A DNA stretch of 64,000 nucleotides from Chamaelirium japonicum (taxonomy: Eukaryota; Streptophyta; Magnoliopsida; Liliales; Melanthiaceae): contig OX393549.1 of NCBI GenBank assembly GCA_947650365.1, positions 18,457,532-18,521,531 of the forward strand. The letters run 5' to 3'. Below the pieces are notes generated by a model. It worked only from the letters and a program-made list of their open reading frames with translations. It was not told where the DNA came from and made no database searches. Shown here piece by piece: positions 21,239 to 31,575 of this stretch. The number at the start of each line of letters is the position of its first letter. Positions within the stretch are counted from its first letter, which is position 1. Made by a program: the position numbers and the translations under genes.

Positions 21239-21792
21239 TAGGCCTATCAATGGATCGGATCATGAACCGAATCTGATCCCGGATTTGGGATTAGTTTTTT
21301 GGTCCGATATCCGATTAAAAACGATCCGATCCGATTCGAAATATAACCAGATCAAATATGGATCTACCTTGATCCAATCCGAATAAGATTTGATCTGATA
21401 CATTTAGTCAGTTTTATAACATATACCATAGTCCGTTCGATACCAAACCAAACCATCTTATTTCCATCGTTTGATGTCCAACTCAGCCGTCTTAGGTTAA
21501 TTGTTGGATCTATAAATCACCAAATCCATTCGACGGAACTAGTCATCGATTCAAACTTAGAAGTCCCGAGTTTCTGTTTGACTGTTTATGTTGTTTTGAC
21601 ATTTCAAATCTATCAATGGACCGGATCATTATCTGAATCCGATTTGAATCCCAAAACTCCGGGTTTGGTTTTAGTATTTTGATCCGAGATTCAATTAAAA
21701 ACGATCCGATCCGATTCTAAATATAAATGGATCAAATTTGGATCTACCCTAATCCGGTCCGAATCTGACCCGTTCACAGGCCTACGGGCCTA
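21239..21792. mobile_element. hAT MITE with internal direct duplication
   Basis: Left end TAGGCCTATCAATGGATCGG; the right end, read inverted, is TAGGCCCGTAGGCCTGTGAA. Flanks AGGCCGAT (21,231-21,238) and TGGCCGAT (21,793-21,800) form an 8-bp duplication with one mismatch. A block of about 160 bp is repeated inside (from 21,245 and from 21,608), sharing AAAAACGATCCGATCCGATT and the preceding and following words. Confidence 0.65.
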
Positions 21793-21990
21793 TGGCCGAT
21801 GCCCCCCTCCTCTGCAGTTTGTCCGAGAGTATGTCCCATTGTATGTTCAAACAGCATTTTTCATCCTGCCAATAAGACCTAGGGTCATCTCCTTCTGCCT
21901 CAATCTCTCTTCGCCGTCGAGATGTGCTATGCTCCGGCGATTTTGATCTCGCGAGGCGACGAGCCGGCACGGTGAGTTCTTTTCCTCCTC

Positions 21991-21993
<3 letters not shown>

Positions 21994-22043
<50 letters not shown>

Positions 22044-22233
22044 CCAATTCTGTTGGCGGCACAGGCTGCTGCTGCCGGTTGCAATTTTGAGCACAGTAAC
22101 CAGCAGTGGTTGCTACTGGACTGCTGGGCTCTGAATAGGGAAGGGTCGGTCCCTCCTCCCCCTTCTCTGTGGTAGCCGGGGTACGGACTGCGAGCTGCTG
22201 CCCTCCTCCCTGGTCCCTCATCTCCTCCTCCTC

Positions 22234-22268
<35 letters not shown>
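21994..22268. repeat. Two (CT)n microsatellites around a short unique segment
   Basis: CT runs at about 21,994-22,041 and 22,238-22,268, each preceded by CCTCCTCCT. The long Glu-Arg or Leu-Ser dipeptide open frames over them are artefacts. Confidence 0.9.
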
Positions 22269-22271
<3 letters not shown>

Positions 22272-22283
22272 GGTTTTTATTGA

Positions 22284-23782
22284 AGATTTCTACCCGTCAA
22301 GACAACTCCAGTGCCCCGAGGGCGTCGAGGCAGACCTGGATGCGCTGATCAAGCAAATCACTCAAAACGACGACGACTGGCGGCAGTTGTTTCCGAAGTT
22401 TTCGATAATCAGATTTCACAGCACACCCAAGAAGGAAAAACAGCCGACGGCGACTAGTAGGGGAGAGGAGCCATCTGCTACTTCTATGGAGCTTCCTGAT
22501 AGGTATGTTAGCTCCGTTAGACGTTACAATCCCAATACAGTATCGTCTAAGCTCTGCGTGATTTTCAGGCGTCGCACAAGGTCTACTGCAGCTGCGGGCG
22601 ACAGTAGACGAACAGCTGCCGCTCGTGACGCAGCGGCGCCGACTAGGAACTCAAGGAGGCGTCTCGTTCTGGGTGAGTCTTTCAACGACGGCGATGAAGA
22701 TGACACTCCCGACGTTCACGTCACGAGACAGACTGCTTTTAAAGTACTGCGCTCCCTTCCCGACGACTGGGTGGAAGATGTGCCGTCACCTGGTCCGCGC
22801 TACGTGAAGGTAGAGGAGTCTGAGATGTTACCTGATACAGTCCCTCTCCTTCCTACGGGAGGGGTAGGCAAGCCGTGTCATCCGGCTCCGCAGAGTTGCG
22901 AGCATGTGCTTCGTCTCGCGCTCATGCTGCTCCGTCCTCTGTCGCACCGTATGACCACTTGAACGTACGGTGCCACGTTGCTTCGCCTTCATCCTCTGCT
23001 TCGGAAGGTATCGCTTGGCCCCCTCCCGGGTCTACTTTCGGGGCTACCGAAGCTGCATCCTGCCGTCGTTCCAGTGGAATCTATGCTCACCAGGTGGAGA
23101 AAGAGGACACGGGGGCAAACGGTTCCAGTTGGCAGAACTCGCTTGTCGACCTCCGCGAGTTAAGTCTTCTTGGAGTTGAAGACTTGCTTACAATAGTAAC
23201 TCTCTCTATTCACTTATTGACACATATTGCTTTCACTTTTACCAGATGGGTAGCCGCATCACTACGTTGGCCAGCCGAGCTGCAGAGGGGGGTGCTCGAA
23301 GAATTGCTCAGCTCGAGCTCTCCCTGAGGACTACCCAGCAAGAGTTAGTAGAAACCCGCGCTCAGCTAGCAGAAGCCCGAAAGCTCCACTCGGAGGAGAT
23401 GGCCGCAATCAAAGCCCAACTTGAATTCGCGCAAGCGAATATTGCTGTTGACCACTTCGATCGTCAGGAAGCTCTGGAGACTGCTCAGTCTAAGCTTGAT
23501 GTAGCGAAGGCTCGGTTCAGGGATCAAGCTGCTGTAATTAGGAGGCAACGAACCAAGTCATAAGCTGCCAAGGCAGCTTACGAGGCTGAATTAGCAGTGC
23601 TGAAGTCTTCCCTCGACCAGGCAGCTACGTCGGAGAAGGCAGCACTTGCTCGGCAGTACGAGGTCATCAACAGGAAGACCCAGTTGGCTCTCGACGAGCA
23701 GGCGACGGGATGGCGTAAGAAAATCGATAAGATACGCAGTCAATTTTTGAAGGGGAAAGGGAAAGCTCCCTCAGATGATTGA
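22284..23782 (+). pseudogene. Antisense coiled-coil ORF of element A, with intron and a premature stop
   Basis: An open plus-strand frame runs from about 22,284, crosses a 66-bp GT-AG intron at 22,503-22,568 without frame change, and encodes a Pro/Ser/Arg-rich acidic region to about 22,870. A middle part (22,875-23,160) is open only in other frames, so it is frameshifted or spliced. After an acceptor just before 23,246 the frame encodes a long Ala/Glu/Gln-rich coiled coil that is cut by TAA at 23,561-23,563 but stays open in the same frame to TGA at 23,780-23,782. It sits downstream of integrase and antisense to pol. Such coiled-coil tails follow plant mobile domains in transposon proteins; a PMD itself is not seen here. 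Confidence 0.55.
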
Positions 23783-23989
23783 TCATTTCTATTTTTTGTC
23801 TTGTGATGTAATGAAACCATATTCTGGCTTGTACTGAAAGTTCTAGTGATGATTTATCTGCATGTTCTGGTTGCAATCTCTCCCATCAATCTCGTATTTT
23901 AATTACACGTCGACGACGCGTCATTTAAATTTGACTCTCGTATTTTAATTACACGTCGATGACGTATCATTTAAATTTGGCTCAATTAG

Positions 23990-24590
23990 TCTATCCGGTC
24001 GTACCCAAGCAGGAGTCTAACAACTGATCTCCTTGTGCGTTATCCGACCAGTCATGCCCTACGAAGGAACTCGTCAACCTGTCGGTCAGGCGGTAGAACT
24101 CGTTAGGAGTATTGTATACCGCCCGGCTTAAGTTGGTTGATCGGTTGTACCCAAGCGGTGTTCGTCGACCAAATCTTCCCAGGCGTTCACCGGTCGATCA
24201 CGCCTTTTGCAGAGACCTGTTGACCGATCGGCTAAGTGGTAGAACTCGCTCGGAGTGTTATGTACCACTTGGTTTAGGTTGGTTGATCGGTCGTACCCAA
24301 GCGGGGTCTGTCGGCAGACCTTCCGAGGTGTTCACCGGCCGGTCATGCCCTGCGTAGGGACCTGTTGATCGGTCGGCCAAGTGGTAGATCTCACTCGGAG
24401 TGTTATATACCACTTGGTTTAGGTTGATTGATCGGTCGTACCCAAGCGGGGTCTTTTGACCGATCTTCCGAGTTGTTCACCGGCCGGTCACACCCTGCGT
24501 AGGGACCTGTTGGCCGGTCGGCCAAGTGGTAGAACTCGCTCGGAGTGTTATATACCACCTGGTTTAGTTTGTGTTAGTTAGTCACCACCA
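23990..24590. repeat. Tandem repeat, about 146-bp unit, roughly four copies, in element A
   Basis: GGTTGATCGGTCGTACCCAA recurs near 24,133, 24,280 and 24,424 with an earlier partial copy near 23,998. Each unit also has TTCACCGGCCGGTCA, AGGGACCTGTTG and CTCGGAGTGTTATATACCAC. Tandem repeats between pol and the 3' LTR are common in Tat/Ogre elements. Confidence 0.85.
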
Positions 24591-24674
24591 TCACACATGT
24601 ACAAAGACACTGAGAAAACATATCTTTATTGAATAGAACTCGAACTACAAAGCGATTACATGCATTTCCCTTGT

Positions 24675-25794
24675 TCAGCTGCTCTGGTAGAACTTGCGCA
24701 AGTTGGTTGCGTTCCATGGCCTTGATAGCGCGTCGCCGTCTTGGGTTTTCAAACGATATGCCCCATTCTTTCCCATACCATCAACGATGTATGGCCATTC
24801 CCAGGTAGCTCCTAGCTTGCCACTCCCTGGCTCCTTAGTATTATCGAAGACCTTCCGCATGACCAGGTCACCTTGCTTGAAGATTCGCCTCCTAACTTTG
24901 CGGTCATACGCCCTCTTGATGGCCTGATGGTAGTTAGCCAAGCGTGCTCTCGCTCTTTCCCTCTTCTCTTCCAGTAGGTCTAGGCCATCAAGCAGGAGCT
25001 CGCCATTCACCTCCGGGTCGGCAGCTACAACTGTTCGTAATATTGGCACCAATGTTTCCGTTGGCAGTATTGCTTTGGAGCCGTAGGTGAGGCTAAACGG
25101 GGACTCTCCCGTCGGTCGTTTCGGTGTCGTCCGATAAGCCCATAGAACTCCAGGTAATGCCTCTTCCTACAAACCCTTCTTCTGCTCCAGCTTCTTCTTC
25201 AGTATGTCCAGAATGGCACGATTTGTCGACTTTGCCTGTCCGTTGCTCTGAGGGTACCGTGGTGTAGAGAAGAACTGCTTGATGTTGCTGGCGCAGAACT
25301 TCTTAATTGACTCCGCATCGAACTGTCGCCCGTTGTCTGCAACAAAAGCCCGCGACAGTCCTAATCGACAAATAATGCTGCTCCATAAGAACTTTCCTAC
25401 TTGCACTTTTCCAATCTTCAGTAAAGGAATGGCCTCCACCCACTTAGTGAAGTAGTCGGTGACAACGAGAAGAAACTTCCTTCGGTTGGGCGACGTCGGG
25501 AGGGACCCAAAATATCCAACCCCCACTGCTGGAAGGGCCATGGGCTGGATATTGGGTGCATCTCTTCTACTGGTTGGTGTATGGAGGGAGCATGTTTTTG
25601 GCATTGCAAACACCTCTTCACATACCCTTCCGCATCTGCTTCCATGGTGGGCCAGTAGTAGCCCTGTAGCTTTATCTTCCGCGCCAGGGGGGTGCTCGGT
25701 GATGACCTCAATAGGGTGCACGATGAAGTACGGGCGAAGCTTTCTTGATACATACACCAATGCCAGGGCAACTTGCTCGATCCGTGCGTATTAG
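24675..25794 (-). pseudogene. Element A integrase (defective)
   Basis: Reading leftward on the minus strand: the GYYWPTMEADAEGYVKRC..CQ zinc-finger end, GLDILGP with the first catalytic Asp, ADNGRQF with the second, then NGQAKSTNR where the third catalytic acidic residue is replaced by Lys. After a stop at 25,167-25,169 the C-terminal region continues at 25,052-24,675. The frame changes several times. The second RNase H domain that should precede integrase is missing: sequence jumps from the end of the RT-linked RNase H straight into the integrase zinc finger near 25,690-25,710, indicating a deletion. Confidence 0.75.
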
Positions 25795-25861
25795 GTTTCA
25801 GTCGACGTCATGATGCGGCTGACATAGTAGACGGGCCTCTCCACTCCTTCTCGCTCGCATA

Positions 25862-27210
25862 TCAGTACAACGCTGATTGCTGCCTTAGATATCGAAAGAT
25901 ATACCCTAGCGTTGCACCAGGCTCAGGGGCTGTCAGAATTGGAGGTCGACCAAGGTATGTCTTCAGCTCTCGAAAAGCTTCCTTGCAGTGCTGGTCCCAA
26001 TCGAAAGATGCAAGCTTGCTCAGCCTTTCGAACAAGGGCCGACACCGGTCTAGGACTTGGATATGAAACGGTTGAGGGCGTTGATCCGACTGGTTAGCTT
26101 CTGCACTTCCTTTCGTGACTTGGGCGATGGCATCTCCTCCAAGGCTCGGATCTGCTCTGGGTTGGCCTCGATCCCTCGTCGGGTGATCAAGTAACCCAGA
26201 AATTTTTCCGACGTCATGCCAAAGGCGCACTTGGCCGGGTTCAACTTCATGCTATACCTTCGCAGGGTTGCGAAGGTTTCCTCCAGGTCTTGCATATGCG
26301 CCTCCTCCGTCTGGCTCTTCACGAGTAAGTCGTCGACTTAGACCTCCACGTTCCTTCCGATTTGCTCGACGAACATCTTGTTTACCAGCCTTTGGTACGT
26401 CATCCCTGCATTCTTCAACTCGAAAGGCATCATCTTGTAGCAGTAGAGCCCTCGACCTGTGATGAAGGTCGTGTGCTCCTGGTCCTCCGGGTTCATGGGG
26501 ATTTGGTGATAGCCCGAGTACCCATCCATGAACGAGAGCCTCTCGTGACCCGCCGTTGAATCTACCAGGGTATCAATCCGAGGTAGCGGGTTGCTGTCCT
26601 TCGGCCACGCCTAGTTGAGGTTTGTGAAATCAATACATACCCGTATGGCTCCGGACTTCTTGGGTATGGCGACCACGTTAGCGATCCACTACGGGTTTCG
26701 GGCCTCTCGGATGATGTCCGCCCGTAACAACTTTTTCACTTCCAAGTTGACAGCAGCTGCTTTCTCTGGCTTCAGCGACCGGGGCTTCTGGCGGACAGAT
26801 GCAGCCCCGTCTCGAATGTTAAGGTGGTGGCAGGCTATCTCAGGGTTGATGCCTGACATGTCTTCAACTGATCAGGCGAACACATCCTGGTTCGCCTTGA
26901 GAAAAATCGTCATTGCTTCGGTATGGTGCTTTGGCAGCTGCGACCCCAGAAAAGTTATCTTCGGATGACCCACTTCTCCTAAGTCCACGGGTAGAATTGG
27001 CTCAACTGCAGGCGATTCTTCCCATTCCATGTTCAGGTCAGTCATTGACTTCTTCGACTCGTCCGGTTCTTTAGATTCAACCGGTCGGTCGGTCTTCTGC
27101 GGGTGTGCCGACTCGTTCAGCTCTTTACCTTCAGCTGAGCGGTCAGTCTTCATCAGGTCGCTCGGATCAGTTAGCTCTTTAAGCTCAGCTAACTGACCGG
27201 CCTTCTTCAA
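25862..27210 (-). pseudogene. Element A reverse transcriptase and first RNase H (defective)
   Basis: RT blocks are recognisable in order on the minus strand: IRVCIDF, then FMDGYSGYHQI, YCYKMMPF.LKNAG.TYQR, the catalytic VDD, KCAFG...FLGY and the FDW..C..AF..LK start of the RT-linked RNase H. At the catalytic YVDD box the first codon is TAA (26,338-26,340), and further stops lie near 26,612 and 26,690, so it cannot make active RT. The upstream part (26,872-27,210) holds Glu/Ser-rich tandem segments with repeated LTD..E.KEL motifs. Confidence 0.8.
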
Positions 27211-27246
27211 GTTCCTCGACGCAGTCAGCTTTTTACGTTCAACTGA

Positions 27247-28035
27247 CTAGTCGGTCTTCTTTGAGTTTCCCGACACCGCCAATTCTTTAAGTTCAACTGA
27301 CAGGTCGGTTCTCAGCAGGTTCCTCGGTTCAGTTAGCTCTTTACATTCAGCTAACTGGCCGGTCTTCAAGAGGGATCGACTTCCTCGTGCTCCTACGCCT
27401 GGTTCGGCGAGGTGCTGAATCGTTGGAGCTTCTCGACTCCGCTTCACAGTCCAGAGGTTGAGGATGCCGGATTCCGCTCTGTCTTTACCTGGTTCTCCCC
27501 CCTTGATTTGGCACGTTGTCTTCAGATGTATGGCGCTAAGTTCACACTTAGCCGCTGAGGACTGGTCGCCCCAAATGCTCATCACGTCCTTGTCGGTCCA
27601 GAACTTCACTACTTGGTGGGCCGATGAGGGGACCACATCCAAGTGATGGAGCCACGGTCTTCCAAGGATGATGTTGTACGCTGAGTTGGCTTCGATCACA
27701 ATGAACCGGGTAAGGTTGGTGAGATGCCCTGTTTTGATCGGGAGGGTGATCTCACCAACCACCCTTGCAGCCTCTCCCGTGAAGCTCGTTATCGTCGACG
27801 ACGATTCAGTCATCTGCCCGCGATCTAGCTGCATGGCATCAAAGGTGCTGAGGAAGAGTACGTCTACCGAACTCCCGGCGTCAACTAGGATCTTTTTCAC
27901 CAGGCAGTTTGCTATCTGCAGCCGTATGACAAGGGGATGATTGTGAGGCCTCTCTATCCCGACCAGATCAGCCGCCGAGAACTGTACCGCCGCTTCTACT
28001 CTTGGCTCTGGACGGATGATGGGGTCGAGCACCAC
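27247..28035 (-). pseudogene. Element A aspartic protease
   Basis: A retropepsin-like domain with the active-site segment KKILVDAGSSVDVLF and the later AYNIILGRPWLH motif typical of Tat/Ogre proteases. The 262-codon frame itself is open, ending at 27,247 within Ser/Lys/Glu repeats that run on toward RT. It acts in the family to cleave the polyprotein. It is grouped as a pseudogene because the polyprotein around it is broken. Confidence 0.75.
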
Positions 28036-28151
28036 ATGGTGAACTTGCCTTGCTTACTCTATACGTCGAACCTGACGGTTGACGGAGTTCGAGGATGGTA
28101 CCGGGCCATGGTACCCGTAGACTGCGTCTACCTCTCGGAGCTGGCGTCTTT

Positions 28152-30153
28152 CTAGCAGGGGACCTGGTAAGCGCGGTGTCGTCGCCCCCGTTGGACTTCT
28201 CCCACGGCCTTGGTCTCCTTGCGTTGAGGGAGGTCAATGAAGCAGCCAAGGTGGCTCAATATGATGCTTGAGCGCCCGACACTGCACGGTAGTGTGGCCT
28301 TGGCCTTGGTGGTACTCGCAGTACCTCGATGCATCTCTGGCTCCCCTCTCTCCGGGTTCAAGCGGTTGCGCCCACTTGAAGTAAGGCTCACCCTTGAAAG
28401 CTTCCAAGATTTGGTCTATAGGAGCGTTTAGTACCATGAACTCCCTATTCCACTGCGGCCTCGCTGGCCTGTCTTGCCTTTGACGCTTCGCTTCGCTTCG
28501 TGCCGTGTCGCCTCTCCCTGCTGCTTGTTGATGTTCTTCACAACAGCTGGCTTGGCGTAGCTCTAGTGCGGGACCCTGGTATCCACTGCCTTTCTCTTGC
28601 GGTCTGCGTCTTCTATCTTGATGTACTTCTCGACGCGTCGTGACAGTTCGTCGATCGTCTCCGGGGTTCGCTTGATGAGCGACACGTTGACAAGCTGGTT
28701 GGGCTGAATAGCATTCTTGAAGGCCACGATCACCATGCGATCCTGCCCATCAACGTTCGCCAAGCTCAGGTATTTGGACCTGAACCTGTGGTAGAATTGC
28801 CTTAATGTCTCCTTCTGGGTCATACTCATCCCGAAGAGTGCCTCTAGAGTCATCAGCTCCCGGCGATTGCACCGATATTGGTTGATGAACCGTGTGCTCA
28901 ACTCTGAGAAAGAGGAGACGGATGAGGGCCTGAGCTTGTGGAACCATTCAAGGGGGGTTCCCGACAAGCTGTTGGCGAAGGTCCGACAGAGGATATGATC
29001 ATCCTCGTGGGGGACCAGAGCATCCCGGAAAGCAAGCACGTGCTCCACCGGGTCCTTCGATCCGTCAAACTTGGGGAGGCGTGGAGGATTCCACCCTCGG
29101 GGGAACGGCTCCCTGAGTAGCTTCTCGATGAGCGGCGATCGTGCGGCTCCTCGGATGGCGACCTCCTCCAACCGATCGGGAGCTCGGACCCCCGGTCGGT
29201 CTCGCTGGATTCCTTCTTGATTCCCGAGTCGCTCTGACGCATGTACCCGGATGCGATCATGTACGCTTCTCCGATCAGCAGTGTGAGCCGGCTACCGATT
29301 AGCCGGTGTCACCCGAGTGTGATGACTATCACTCGGTTGACGCTGATGCTCGTCCTCTCGCTTCGGGCGGTGAGGTTGCGCCAAATCCGTCTTCGAGTGA
29401 TACTTGGAAGCGGGCAGCTGTCGGGGGTGTGCACCGAGTCGGGACCAGACATCCGAGCGTGCCGCCGCTGTCCGAGCTTGTTTGTTTCTATCCGCAGGCC
29501 CCGAGCTACTTGAGTCTCGCCCGTCAGGATTTACGCTTTGGACCTCCATTGAGCGGTTCGCCCTGACCTCCACCTGAGGTAGGGGTTGTGGCTGCACTTG
29601 CTCTGGTTGGGCAACTTGTGTAGGAAGGCTTTGTCCCGCTGGGGCCAACATGCCTTGGTTGAGTAGACCACCAGCCGGTGCGGCCCGCACGAAGTCGCGC
29701 AACTTCTCATAGTTGCGCTGCATCGTCTGCAGCTGGGCGGTGAGAGCTTGTTGAGTCATCATCATGGTAGCCAGAAAGGCTTTCGATAGTCCTCCTGCTA
29801 GAGGAGCCAGGGTTACTACCGGAGCTTGACTGGACCCCCCGACCCCAGTATGGGGTTCACCAGCGGGGTTACGCGCTCCGTGTTCGTTGGTGGTGGCACA
29901 AGATGCCCGGCATCATTAGCATCGCCAAATGGTGCAGCTTCGGATGGGAGCTGCGACGTTGTGCGGGACGATACGGTCCACCGGTCATCGTTCTTCAACC
30001 GTGTGGTCGTAGCGGTGCCTTCTAAGTTTACCGATTGATCGATGCCCACGGGTCGGTCGGTCAGTAAACTCGAGCAGGTTGCAGGTAGACTCAGATTGGT
30101 TGACACCCATGGGTCGACAGTTAAAATCCATAGTAGAAAGTCTCGAAGACTGA
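28152..30153 (-). pseudogene. Element A gag (frameshifted)
   Basis: Segments in order: N-terminal Pro/Gln region (29,292-29,765, after a leader stretch to 30,153), the retrotransposon gag domain at 28,563-29,171 with PKFDGSKDP..HV..F, LEWF..L and F...RF motifs, and a zinc-knuckle-like YCEYHQGQGHTTVQC at about 28,330-28,237. Shifts separate the pieces. In the family gag builds the virus-like particle. Confidence 0.75.
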
Positions 30154-30170
30154 TCCCACAGACGGCGCCA
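30154..30170 (-). other. Element A primer-binding site (TGGCGCCGTCTGTGGGA)
   Basis: Minus-strand TGGCGCCGTCTGTGGGA is a common primer-binding site of plant Ty3/gypsy elements, complementary to a tRNA 3' end. It lies four bases from the LTR end at 30,175, fixing element orientation. Confidence 0.8.
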
Positions 30171-30174
30171 AGAT

Positions 30175-30806
30175 TGTGGGGTTTTTTACTTGAACCAGAC
30201 GGTTCGGGTGGCAAGCACAATCTAACAAGCCAATAGATTAAGAAACCAGATTTACGTGGAAAAACCCTTTCTCAACGTCGAAGGGGAAAAAACCACGGGT
30301 GGGGCGAGAATGCACTAAAACAACTGTAACGGTTACAATCTCTCACCTTAACCCCAATTACACCCTGAGGACCGGTCACCCAAGATACCGACCTCTGCAG
30401 TTTCACTCAAGGTACCGACCTCTGCAACTTCGGTCAAGATACCGACCACTGCAACCTCGGTTAAGATACCGACCGACCTCCGTAACCTCGATCTCTCTAG
30501 CTCCGTAAATTCCGGAAAGAATCGGGCAGCACCTCCTCTAGAATTCGGTCCTTTTTGCTGAAGGGGTAGGTCCCCTTTTATAGTGCTGGGATGACGGTTG
30601 AAGCGTTCCGCGCGTGACGGGTAGACGACGTGCCTCCGCAAAGTACTCAACCGCCGAGGTAGTGGGGACATGGCGCGCGGTCGGCTCCCGGTAATTTCGG
30701 TCGGAAATCTCGGAAGCGTAGGCAGCACCCTGTAACCGCCGTGCGCCCGAGATTTCCGGGTTCAACCGTCGCCCTTCTCTTCGTTTTAATGCATGACCGA
30801 TCTCCA
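30175..30806 (-). mobile_element. Element A 5' LTR (right boundary uncertain)
   Basis: The inner end is TGTGGGG on the plus strand (…CCCCACA in element sense) next to the primer-binding site. A minus-strand TATA box CTATAAAAGG lies near 30,575. Repeated ATACCGACC..TGCA words lie at 30,385-30,475. The outer end is taken at TCTCCA (30,801-30,806) just before the G-run array, but words from the LTR end recur in the following minisatellites, so the U3 may extend to about 31,570. Confidence 0.5.
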
Positions 30807-31260
30807 TGGGGGGGGGGGGGGGGTTTGAACTCCCCCCCCTCCCTACTTAGTGCGCGGCCGACCCAGGTGGGGGGGGAGGGGTTTTGAACTCCCCCCTCTC
30901 CCGTCTTGTTGCGCGGCCGACCCAGGTGGGGGGGTTGGGGTTTGAACTCCCCCCTCTCCCCTCTTGTTGCGCGGCTGACCCAGGTGGGGGGGGGGGGGGG
31001 GGGGGGGGGGTTGTGAACTCCCCCCTCCCCCTTCTTGTTGTGCGGCCGATCCAGGTGTGTGTGTGTGTGTGGGGGGGGGGGGGTTGTGAACTCCCCCTTC
31101 TCCCCTCTTGTTGCGCGGCCGACCTAGGTGGGTGGGGGGGGTGTTTGTGAACTCCCCCCTCTCCCTTCTTGTTGCTCCAGGGGGGGGGGGGGTTGTGAAC
31201 TCCCCCCTCTCCCCTCTTGTTGTGCGGCCGGCCCAGGTGGGGGGGGGGGGGGGGACTTGG
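30807..31260. repeat. G-run minisatellite, about 55-75-bp unit, seven copies
   Basis: GAACTCCCCCCTCTCCC..CTTGTTG.GCGGCCGACCCAGGT recurs near 30,827, 30,886, 30,944, 31,015, 31,088, 31,151 and 31,198. Each is preceded by a run of 7 to 30 G that differs in length. The C-block and G-run of each unit could pair or form G-quadruplexes. The Pro/Gly-rich open frames across it are artefacts. Confidence 0.9.
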
Positions 31261-31261
31261 G

Positions 31262-31575
31262 CTCCTCCTTGCTTCGCTTTAATGCGCGACCTACCCGTGC
31301 CGAAGTTGCGGCCCCCCGGTAGGTAAGTTCGCTCTTCTTTACTTTAGCGCGCGACCTACCCGTGACGAAGTTGCGGCCCCCCGGTAGGTAAGTTCGCTCT
31401 TCTTCACTTTAGCACGCGACCTACTGCGACGAAGTTGCGCCCCCCCGGTAGGTAAGTCCGCTCTTCTTCACTTTAGCGCGCGACCTACCCGCGACGAAGT
31501 TGCGGCCCCCCGGTAGGTAAGTCCGCTCTTCTTCACTTTAGCGCGTGACCTACCCACGACGAGTTTGCAGCCCTG
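31262..31575. repeat. Second minisatellite, about 64-bp unit, five copies
   Basis: The words CGCGACCTACCC, GACGAAGTTGCGGCCCCCCGG and TAGGTAAGTTCGCTCTTCTT recur near 31,284, 31,348, 31,411, 31,479 and 31,543. A short word (CTTTAATGCGCGACC) resembles the outer end of the element A LTR, suggesting the array grew from LTR sequence. Confidence 0.85.

Larger units (their letters stand above)
22284..30806 (-). mobile_element. Element A: decayed Ty3/gypsy element of Tat/Ogre type
   Basis: Minus-strand order from right to left: LTR (from 30,175), primer-binding site, gag, protease, RT, integrase, 146-bp tandem repeats, then a coiled-coil ORF on the opposite (plus) strand. Many stops and frame changes and a deletion make it inactive. 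The left LTR is not found, so the element is truncated near 22,284 or its boundary is unrecognised. The arrangement parallels element B further right, but the proteins are clearly different, so it is a separate lineage. Confidence 0.75.

Noticed and set aside
30807..31575. CRISPR-like array
   Set aside because: Regularly spaced repeats occur, but these are plant minisatellites with variable G-runs and no unique spacers or cas genes.
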